The notes beneath the pieces were generated by a model that was not told where the DNA came from, did not search any database, and saw only the letters and a program-made list of their open reading frames with translations. A stretch of DNA of 64,000 bases, taken from NCBI GenBank assembly GCA_965249965.1, contig OZ252262.1, positions 186,001-250,000 of the forward strand, given 5' to 3'. Within the stretch, counting starts at the first letter, position 1. Every line of letters begins with the position of its first letter. Shown piece by piece: positions 55,021-61,182 of this stretch. The stretch comes from HXMU1420-13 sp965249965 (lineage in GTDB: Bacteria > Bacteroidota > Rhodothermia > Balneolales > Balneolaceae). The position numbers were made by a program, and so were the translations under genes.

Positions 55021-55737
55021 ATGAGCTATTTAATGAAAGATCTGTCGAAAAAATTTTGGGAAAAAGGATACATCATACTTGATGAATATTTCGATAACAA
55101 ACTTATGGATGAGTACACCGAAATGATCTTAAACCATTTTGGAGAAACTCCTGAATGGGGGCATGAGAATGAGTTTTTAAATAAGTCTGCAACCGAAGTA
55201 ATCCCATGGTTTCCATATCATGAAGGCAATACCCGATTTAATACCATAAATGACGATAAGTTTTTAAGCGACCTAACAGCTGCCATCATAGGTGAAGATT
55301 GGTCGGACCTATATTGTATGTGTATGTTTTCGAAAAAGGGCTCGAAAGGGCAAGCTTGGCATCAGGATTGTCAACCTGAAAACCCTGATATTTTTAATTT
55401 AAATCGATTGGTATACACACACGATATTACTCCTGATTTAGGTGGAGGATTATGTGTGATGGAAGGAACTCACAAAAAGGGATTGCTGCCGGCTGGTATA
55501 CCCAATGAAGACTTGGAGGGTCAACTAGAATTTTACCCCAAAAAAGGTACGGTTGTATTACTTCATGGACATTGTTGGCATAAAGTAAAAGCGGTTAAAG
55601 GAGAATGGAGAGTTTCAACCAATTTCAGAGCCGTACCTTCAGGTGTTCCTACTGATGTTACCGATGTGTGTGTTTATAGGAATATGAGATATAGGTTTTC
55701 TACCAAAGAGGTATTAGAAGAGAGGTTCGCAACTTAG
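55021..55737 (+). CDS. phytanoyl-CoA dioxygenase (PhyH)-family oxygenase
   Basis: The 238-residue Fe(II)/2-oxoglutarate dioxygenase has iron ligands His and Asp in AWHQDCQPEN (about residues 114-116) and the distal His in LLHGHCWHKV (about 185-189). A 2-oxoglutarate-binding Arg lies in GEWRVSTNFRA. Bacterial relatives hydroxylate diverse small molecules, so the name does not mean phytanate breakdown. It probably forms a unit with the CBM-like gene, near a glycosidase and a propeller protein. Confidence 0.88.
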   Translation: MSYLMKDLSKKFWEKGYIILDEYFDNKLMDEYTEMILNHFGETPEWGHENEFLNKSATEVIPWFPYHEGNTRFNTINDDKFLSDLTAAIIGEDWSDLYCMCMFSKKGSKGQAWHQDCQPENPDIFNLNRLVYTHDITPDLGGGLCVMEGTHKKGLLPAGIPNEDLEGQLEFYPKKGTVVLLHGHCWHKVKAVKGEWRVSTNFRAVPSGVPTDVTDVCVYRNMRYRFSTKEVLEERFAT

Positions 55738-55857
55738 ATAATCAATCCGCATCTTGAACGTGTATCCAATTATACTACTCATCAATGAAGCATCTTATTG
55801 GCCCAGGAGCTATATCCTACTTTTAGGGTATACAACCATTACTTATTACTTCACTAA

Positions 55858-56985
55858 TTATTCATCATACGATTTAAAATCTTCTAAATACTTTGCAGCT
55901 TCTTCTAAATCCATAATCAGAAAACCGAAACCTTCGCCTGGTTCTGTATTATCTTTTCCAATCTGTAAACTCATGTATTTACCATCGTCTGATATGACCC
56001 CTTGATTAGCTTTATAGCCCTTATAATTCGTAAAATAGGTTAATCTTTGCATCTCACCAGAGCCGTCTAATTTTAATTTATACAAATCAATTAAAGGCCA
56101 AGCCTTTTCCTCAGAGTTTGCATGCTCAACTAAGGTGTGCAAGCCATCCGGAAATATACCCTCTGCTTCATCATAACAGCAGGGTGAGTTTGTGATCCTT
56201 TCAAATTCACCCGTTTCACTATCGACAATGTAAACGTCGGTATTATTACCCTCATCTATGGTATAGGCTGTAACTGTTACTTTAACATCTTCTGGCGGAA
56301 CCAAACTCTGTGTTTCAAGACTTGAATCTCCCAGATTAAAAGGTAATTGCTGCGAATCAAAAATTTCCCTCTCATTATCCAATCTGGGTGTTCCATCCTC
56401 GTAAACGATCTCTGCCATAAATAACTTTGCTCTATTTTTACCATACTCAGGTATTTGGCGATCACGTATTGTCCAGGCGATTCGCATCTTATTTCTGGAT
56501 ACGGCAGGACCTTCCGCACACATCGTATTCAATGGTACCGGTGGTTTTTCCCCATTCTTATCCAAAACGTGCAACCAGTTTATATTACGTGCTCGATACC
56601 GATCCTCTTCATTAGTTGGGTCCCAGAGTTCATTAGGACCGGATAGAAGAATGTCTCCGTTTGCCAGATACATCGCTCTTGTAAACCCATAATGATTAAA
56701 ATGTCTGGTTTTTGGTCGTATAACACCCGTTTCTAGCTCTAATTCATATACCTCACCCATAGGTTTATCTAAAAACAGAATGAACTTACCGTCGTGCGAC
56801 CACTCAGGACGCTCTCCAAAACCACTTACTAATTTTATATACGGTGGCAAATCATCGGCCGGACTCCCAATTAGTGATCCCCGTTCTATGTCTGTGGCAC
56901 CTTGTCCAAATGAAGGAGCTACCTGAAAAATTAAGACTAAAAGTAATAGCGGCACTGTTTGAAGGATTTTCATTATTCGTTTCAT
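55858..56985 (-). CDS. exported TolB-like (PD40) beta-propeller protein
   Basis: The 375-residue protein has a signal peptide (MKILQTVPLLLLVLIFQVAPSFGQ). WD40-like PD40 repeats follow, such as RPEWSHDGKFILFLDKP, RNKMRIAWTIRD and DDGKYMSLQIGKD. CVxC-type Cys (NSPCCYDEAEGIFPDGLHTL) is present. Relatives bind or sense oligosaccharides in the periplasm. It is convergent with the PhyH gene. Upstream, 56986-57248 contains no gene or signal I can recognise. Confidence 0.8.
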   Translation of the reverse strand: MKRIMKILQTVPLLLLVLIFQVAPSFGQGATDIERGSLIGSPADDLPPYIKLVSGFGERPEWSHDGKFILFLDKPMGEVYELELETGVIRPKTRHFNHYGFTRAMYLANGDILLSGPNELWDPTNEEDRYRARNINWLHVLDKNGEKPPVPLNTMCAEGPAVSRNKMRIAWTIRDRQIPEYGKNRAKLFMAEIVYEDGTPRLDNEREIFDSQQLPFNLGDSSLETQSLVPPEDVKVTVTAYTIDEGNNTDVYIVDSETGEFERITNSPCCYDEAEGIFPDGLHTLVEHANSEEKAWPLIDLYKLKLDGSGEMQRLTYFTNYKGYKANQGVISDDGKYMSLQIGKDNTEPGEGFGFLIMDLEEAAKYLEDFKSYDE

Positions 56986-57248
56986 CTATTCATTGAAATT
57001 GTCAGTGATATGCATAGTATGATGAAAGCCAGCTACATATCAAGGAGTTTTGAAGAAACTTGTACCTTTTTAGATTAATCGGTAAAGGTTAAAATGAATG
57101 GCATTTTTAAACTATAATTTAGCGAAGTACTCTATTCTTGACTAATCTGGATGCTATCGTATTTTGATCTTATTAGTTGATTCATCAATCTTATCACCAA
57201 TGAAACACTAATTCGACAGCAGTGTTGAGTATCATGAGTATCAGGCAC

Positions 57249-57285
57249 AAAAAAAGCCTCTCAGATCGTAATCTAAGAGGCTTTG
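57249..57285 (-). terminator. intrinsic terminator of tRNA-like copy 1
   Basis: On the minus strand GCCTCT-T-AGAT and ATCT-G-AGAGGC (57281-57256) form a hairpin with a TACG loop followed by seven T. It is base-for-base the terminator of the intact tRNA-Gly (57783-57808), part of a 56-base identical block. Confidence 0.9.
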
Positions 57286-57289
57286 TAAG

Positions 57290-57380
57290 AGCGAGAAACG
57301 AGACTTCCCGATTCATCGGGACGACCCCAACCTTGGTCTGCCAGCTGGCGGATACTCTACCAACACTCTGAAAACTATCA
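57290..57380 (-). pseudogene. tRNA-Gly-derived copy 1 with two 16-nt palindromes
   Basis: The 3' end (acceptor 3' strand, AGTCTCG side of the T arm) is identical to tRNA-Gly. The 8-nt T-arm segment CGAGTTCG is replaced by TCCCGATGAATCGGGA (57306-57321). The next 15 bases (GACCCC region, 57322-57336) are identical to tRNA. The 8-nt anticodon-arm segment CAACCTTG is replaced by TCCGCCAGCTGGCAGA (57337-57352). TAGAGTA/GTTGG of the D arm is kept, but the 5' acceptor strand is lost. No functional anticodon remains. Confidence 0.88.
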
Positions 57381-57384
57381 CTAC

Positions 57385-57420
57385 AAAAAAAGGGCCTATA
57401 ACCACAATTATAGACCCTTT
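57385..57420 (-). terminator. intrinsic terminator of tRNA-like copy 2
   Basis: On the minus strand AAAGGGTCTATAA and TTATAGGCCCTTT form a 13-bp stem (one G-U pair; 57408-57420 with 57389-57401) followed by T residues to 57385. The sequence differs from the copy 1/tRNA terminator but its placement relative to the tRNA 3' end is the same. Confidence 0.9.
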
Positions 57421-57425
57421 ATCAG

Positions 57426-57497
57426 AGCGAGAAACGAGACTTCCCGTTACAACGGGACGACCCTAATCTTGGTCCCGATAGGTCGGGATGCACTACC
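57426..57497 (-). pseudogene. tRNA-Gly-derived copy 2 with two 16-nt palindromes
   Basis: Same layout as copy 1. The intact tRNA 3' end is followed by T-arm palindrome TCCCGTTGTAACGGGA (57442-57457) in place of CGAGTTCG. Then comes CCAAGATTAGGGTCG (two changes from tRNA, 57458-57472) and anticodon-arm palindrome TCCCGACCTATCGGGA (57473-57488). GGTAGTGCA of the D arm (one change) closes the unit at its 5' side. The TAG of the adjacent GIY-YIG gene is the TAG in this D-arm remnant. Confidence 0.88.
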
Positions 57498-57759
57498 CTT
57501 TAAATTCATTTTCACTAGTCGTTAGTAATTCTTCAATAAACTTTCTGCTTTTTTGTCTCTTCACCATTCGCTCCCATTTCAATGCGTCTGATTTAGTTCT
57601 GAAGCGTTTTACATATCGAAGTTCCCATAGAACACCAGATTTCGTTGACCTAGTCAAACCATCATTATGACGATCAACTCTTATCTCAACCCCAACTTCT
57701 GTGGAACCACCATAATATCGATCTCTTGATTCGCTATAAATGATATATCCCCAAAACAT
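57493..57759 (-). CDS. small GIY-YIG nuclease-domain protein embedded in tRNA-Gly-derived array
   Basis: The 88-residue protein is a single GIY-YIG domain. It has GYIIYSESRDRYYGG (GYI-x9-YYG core), the catalytic-type Arg in GVEIRVDRHNDG, and the late Glu in DALKWERMVKRQKSRKF, as in the UPF0213 / short Bacteroidota GIY-YIG group. Such domains nick or cut DNA in homing and repair enzymes; many short ones are uncharacterised. It starts 17 bases after the tRNA-Gly terminator and ends in the D-arm remnant of copy 2. It is therefore flanked by tRNA-Gly sequence on both sides. A homing or tRNA-targeting role is inference. Confidence 0.9.
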   Translation of the reverse strand: MFWGYIIYSESRDRYYGGSTEVGVEIRVDRHNDGLTRSTKSGVLWELRYVKRFRTKSDALKWERMVKRQKSRKFIEELLTTSENEFKG

Positions 57760-57776
57760 ATTCCCATTGTTTTAAT

Positions 57777-57811
57777 AAAAAAGCCTCTCAGATCGTAATC
57801 TAAGAGGCTTT
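57777..57811 (-). terminator. intrinsic terminator of tRNA-Gly
   Basis: Hairpin 57783-57808 followed on the minus strand by six T (57782-57777), six bases beyond the tRNA 3' end. It is identical to the terminator of copy 1. Confidence 0.93.
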
Positions 57812-57816
57812 GTAAG

Positions 57817-57889
57817 AGCGAGAAACGAGACTCGAACTCGCGACCCCAACCTTGGCAAGGTTGTGCTCTACCAACTGAGCTATTCTCGC
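57817..57889 (-). tRNA. tRNA-Gly (anticodon GCC)
   Basis: The 73-nt cloverleaf is complete. The acceptor is GCGAGAA/TTCTCGC with discriminator T, and the D arm is GCTC..GAGC with AGTTGGTA loop. The anticodon stem CAACC/GGTTG has loop TTGCCAA, and the T arm GCGAG/CTCGT has loop TTCGAGT. CCA is not encoded. It is the only intact tRNA seen in the window and the evident parent of the three derived copies around it. Confidence 0.98.
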
Positions 57890-57922
57890 TAATTGAGATT
57901 AGTTTTAATAAATCCGGCTGTT

Positions 57923-57987
57923 GCCCCAACCTTGGTCACGCTCTAGCGTGATACTCTACTCCCAATCTTTAGGGAAACTATTCTCGC
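57923..57987 (-). pseudogene. tRNA-Gly-derived copy 3 (5' part) with replaced D and anticodon arms
   Basis: It begins with GCGAGAATAG identical to the tRNA 5' end. Then CTCAGTTG is replaced by TT plus the 16-nt TCCCTAAAGATTGGGA (57960-57975, only a 4-bp end stem). GTAGAGTA is followed by CAACCTTG replaced by the near-perfect palindrome TCACGCTAGAGCGTGA (57936-57951). Then CCAAGGTTGGGG is identical to tRNA. The T arm and acceptor 3' strand are missing. It lies 33 bases upstream of the intact tRNA on the same strand. Confidence 0.85.
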
Positions 57988-57991
57988 ATTT

Positions 57992-58015
57992 AATAAAATG
58001 CCTCATTTACGAGGC
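57992..58015 (-). terminator. weak hairpin upstream of copy 3
   Basis: On the minus strand GCCTC-N6-GAGGC followed by ATTTTATT resembles a small intrinsic terminator. It could end minus-strand transcription coming from the helicase gene, or be the remains of another tRNA-unit terminator. Confidence 0.4.
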
Positions 58016-58134
58016 GGCTTTAAATATACGATTGATTCGATATTCTTATCAAGATTTTTTCTCTTACATACCAAATTCTTTTTGTCTTCACCTAGTTTCT
58101 GTTTCTTTAGGATAATACATTAAAACTAAACTCT

Positions 58135-58341
58135 ATGACCGCAATAATGGTAATTAACGGCTTTGGCCATAACCAGATTCTAAACTTAGAAATGATCTCT
58201 TCTATCGAGATACCTTCGAGTAAAACAGCCCTTACACTTTGGTTTGGGAAAGAACATACTCAAATCACTTTTAGAAGCGAGGAAGACAGGGATGAAGTTT
58301 TCCGACGTGCTTGTAAAGCATATGGGGTGTTTGAAGAGTAA
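58135..58341 (+). CDS. short conserved-looking hypothetical protein
   Basis: The 68-residue protein starts at ATG 58135. Sequence alternates hydrophobic residues in a beta-rich pattern (TALTLWFGKEHTQITFRSEEDRDEVFRRA) like a small PH- or bacterial-PH-type half domain; this is a guess. It ends directly before the convergent helicase stop codon (no overlap). Function unknown. Confidence 0.6.
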   Translation: MTAIMVINGFGHNQILNLEMISSIEIPSSKTALTLWFGKEHTQITFRSEEDRDEVFRRACKAYGVFEE

Positions 58342-60264
58342 TCACATTGAAATTTCTTTAAGCGATTGCAACAATCGTCCAAGAAATTTTTTTCCATATA
58401 TCCGCTGGATATGATTCATATCTGCGATTACGATTAGTAGTTCTTTGCTTCTTGAAAATGCAACGTTGAGCAATCGTGGAACACTCATACCGTTTTTTGC
58501 CTCATCAAAAGGGCGCACAGAATAATGTCGGGCTTGTCCGTATTGAATTTCACCACTCATCACCGTATCAAACAAAATCACAGATTTTTCTCTTCCCTGA
58601 AAAGTATGAATTGTTCCTACTTCTATTCCACGATATCCTTTTTCTCTAAGGTGATTTCTAACTTGATACACCGAACTTCGAAAGGGTACAATTACCCCAA
58701 TTTCATCAACTGGGTATTTGAGTTTAAGCTTTTTCACGCTTTCTTCAATTAAACGCAGATGAACCTCGTTCTTTGGTTTAAAACCCCTTTCACTGGACTC
58801 CTGTTCGATATGTGGACCATATTTCGAGGAATCCACCAATGCAACTGAAATATGATTGGCCGGGAGTTTAGCATCTTGTTTTCCGGTCTTTAAACGTCCA
58901 TCATAAAACACCGAACTGATAACTCCAGCCAAATCAGAATTCAAACGATATTGGGTATCAAAAAATGAGGTAAAATCAGGGTTTTTATCGTGCCAGTCGA
59001 ACAGCTGATTGGTTGATGAAGCATTTGAGATGAATGAAAAAATATCCTGTTCCAGAAAAATAGACGCTTCTTTGTCATCCGTGATAGAGATGGGGGGCAG
59101 CTGCATGGGATCTCCGGTTATTACCACATGCTCCTTCGATTTTGCGGCCATCAGTAGTAAAAAAGGTAAACTTGCCATAGAGGCTTCATCTACTACTACG
59201 GCATCGTAGCTGATGTTGTAGAAAAGTTCGGAGGTACAAACTTTGGCCATGGTTGTAGCAACCAATTGTTTTTTCTTTAACTCATAGCGTTCGTTTAAAT
59301 TTATTAGCCGATCGATTTTTGACTCGAGTTCCAGTTTCCCACCAAAACGATCGATTTTTTCACCCATAAGTTGAGCTTGAAGATCTAATGCCTGAGGTAC
59401 TTCTTTATCCTCCTCCATCATTTCATCGATTTGTTCTTGAAGGGCTTCAAACTGGGTTAACAACTGACTTAATTCTATAGCTTCTGATTTCCTGGAGTCT
59501 AATTTTGCATTTACCTGATGTTCGAAAAGCACCGATACAAGGCGCTCATCATCAATCCAGGCATCCCCGAAACGAGTGGTTTGTTGAAGGTCGAATTCTG
59601 GTTGAATTTCATACAGAGCGTCCATCACATTTAACAAACCTACGTCCACCGCCCGGTTAGTATTTGAAACGAATAAAACACGCTGACCTAATCGCAGGAA
59701 ATTGGCAATAATATAACCGATGGTGGCTGTTTTTCCGGTTCCTGGTGGGCCCCAGATGTAGGTGATGTTATTATTTATAGCTTTTTCGATGGCATCAATT
59801 TGGGACTCATTGCGTTGTGCATCGTATTTGGCTTGAACCTGCGTACCAACTACATCAAAATGCTTTGCAGGATTAAGCAAGAGTTTTAGTTGAGGCACAT
59901 CCTTCCATTTGTCTTCTAGCGTGTGTAAATGATCCTCTGTCCTACGAAGTACAAAATCATTTTCCCATTCCAGAAATACTTCATCAATTTTTGGACCTTC
60001 ATTTTTAGGAAATTCGATCCATACTTTTCCGTCTTTTAGATCAATAGCGTCTACTTTTTGTTCTTTCCCTCCAGAAATAATCGCCTTAATCTCTTCAGCA
60101 AAACGAAGTCCCTGATTATTGGATTCGAATACATATACATGATGACCAGACTTTTTTTCCTTAATCCCGTTAGTTAAAACATCTGTTGAGGGCGTTTTTC
60201 TTACCGCTTCGATCTCTTTACCGATAGCCTGAATTGCCTGCTGAATAGTCTCTTTAATTTGCAA
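58342..60264 (-). CDS. superfamily 1B DNA/RNA helicase (UPF1/SMUBP2-like)
   Basis: The 640-residue protein contains motif I GPPGTGKT (172-179), motif II VVDEASMASLP, motif III GDPMQLPPIS, motif IV-type TQYRLNSDL, motif V GTIHTFQGREKSVI and motif VI LLNVAFSRSKELLIV. The N-terminal 140 residues form a beta-barrel-like accessory domain. A charged helical insertion (about 250-330) lies between Walker A and motif Ic. Eukaryotic relatives unwind RNA or DNA 5'-3'; bacterial members are little studied. It starts 24 bases after the GntR-type gene, completing mutS-regulator-helicase. Confidence 0.93.
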   Translation of the reverse strand: MQIKETIQQAIQAIGKEIEAVRKTPSTDVLTNGIKEKKSGHHVYVFESNNQGLRFAEEIKAIISGGKEQKVDAIDLKDGKVWIEFPKNEGPKIDEVFLEWENDFVLRRTEDHLHTLEDKWKDVPQLKLLLNPAKHFDVVGTQVQAKYDAQRNESQIDAIEKAINNNITYIWGPPGTGKTATIGYIIANFLRLGQRVLFVSNTNRAVDVGLLNVMDALYEIQPEFDLQQTTRFGDAWIDDERLVSVLFEHQVNAKLDSRKSEAIELSQLLTQFEALQEQIDEMMEEDKEVPQALDLQAQLMGEKIDRFGGKLELESKIDRLINLNERYELKKKQLVATTMAKVCTSELFYNISYDAVVVDEASMASLPFLLLMAAKSKEHVVITGDPMQLPPISITDDKEASIFLEQDIFSFISNASSTNQLFDWHDKNPDFTSFFDTQYRLNSDLAGVISSVFYDGRLKTGKQDAKLPANHISVALVDSSKYGPHIEQESSERGFKPKNEVHLRLIEESVKKLKLKYPVDEIGVIVPFRSSVYQVRNHLREKGYRGIEVGTIHTFQGREKSVILFDTVMSGEIQYGQARHYSVRPFDEAKNGMSVPRLLNVAFSRSKELLIVIADMNHIQRIYGKKFLGRLLQSLKEISM

Positions 60265-60288
60265 TGTGTAATGCTAATTTTATCATTT

Positions 60289-61182
60289 CTACTGTTCCCA
60301 TAGTTCAGATCGAATCATCTCTGCGGATCGGTCTGAGAGCCTGTATTCCAGTTTAATCCTCTTTTTTTCCGGGACTTTTTGTTCAACCAGCCGTGCACTG
60401 TCGGGAGTGTACAAAATCAAATCTGTTTCCCGTACAAATAAAGGCAGCGATTTTCCATAAATACTACCCGCAACTATCGACCCCTCGAAAGGTAAGGTTG
60501 GCTTAATTTCTGCAATTATTCTAGAGATGGAATCTTCATGAGCTGTGACTAACCCGATGGTTTGAATCCCAAATAAGTCCACTACCGACAATAAAACGTC
60601 CGGATCATAACTGTAAATAATTGGGATAATCATGATAGATTCACTCAAACTCTTAAACTGATGCACAAACTTAACCGGTACAAATAATGCATCAAATTTG
60701 GCTGCGCTTTCATATTCATTCACCTCTATTACACGACTTTTTACTCCAACCTGACTCTTAATTGCGCTAGCTAACATCCCTCCCAATTCGATGTTTTCGC
60801 CAACGCTCGCACAGGTTTGTATACGATTGGGCCAGTCCATATAGTCGAGTTGTTCCTGAAAAAGAAGCTCAATTTCAGCGTCATCCAAACCGTAGCCAAC
60901 TAATTCTTCGATGAGAGCCTGCACTTTTCCACCACCAATTTCCAACCTTTTCGATTTATCCATGAGCGAAGTCTGCCGATTCACCACAAAGCCTCTACCC
61001 TGTTCTCCGGTAATCAATCCCTCATCAGCAAGAACGTGATATGCTTTACGAACGGTGTGAAAACTCACACCGAGTTGTTGGCCTAACTCCCGAGTAGATG
61101 GCAACACTTCCCCAACTTGAAACTGTTTGGTAGAAATCATTAATCGAATACGATCAGCGATATGTTTGGCGGAGTTTTTCAA
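60289..61182 (-). CDS. GntR-family transcriptional regulator
   Basis: The 297-residue protein has an N-terminal winged helix (about 1-68) with IADRIRLMI, VLPSTRELGQQLGVSFHTVRKAYHVLADEGLI and the wing GRGFVV. The C-terminal half has an alternating alpha/beta pattern like a periplasmic-binding-type sensor, without a PLP-enzyme lysine motif, so it is not MocR. The start is a TTG at 61182 overlapping the mutS TGA (TTGA), giving tight coupling to mutS. Ligand and targets are unknown. Confidence 0.88.
   Translation of the reverse strand: MKNSAKHIADRIRLMISTKQFQVGEVLPSTRELGQQLGVSFHTVRKAYHVLADEGLITGEQGRGFVVNRQTSLMDKSKRLEIGGGKVQALIEELVGYGLDDAEIELLFQEQLDYMDWPNRIQTCASVGENIELGGMLASAIKSQVGVKSRVIEVNEYESAAKFDALFVPVKFVHQFKSLSESIMIIPIIYSYDPDVLLSVVDLFGIQTIGLVTAHEDSISRIIAEIKPTLPFEGSIVAGSIYGKSLPLFVRETDLILYTPDSARLVEQKVPEKKRIKLEYRLSDRSAEMIRSELWEQ

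Noticed and set aside
57306..57488. The 16-nt palindromes as intrinsic terminators
   Set aside because: None is followed by a T-run on the transcribed strand. Separate, proper terminators follow copies 1 and 2.
57249..57987. A tRNA-integrated genomic island with attL/attR
   Set aside because: No integrase or excisionase is present, the flanking tRNA pieces are less than 1 kb apart, and only a GIY-YIG gene lies between them. A minimal homing-type unit fits better.
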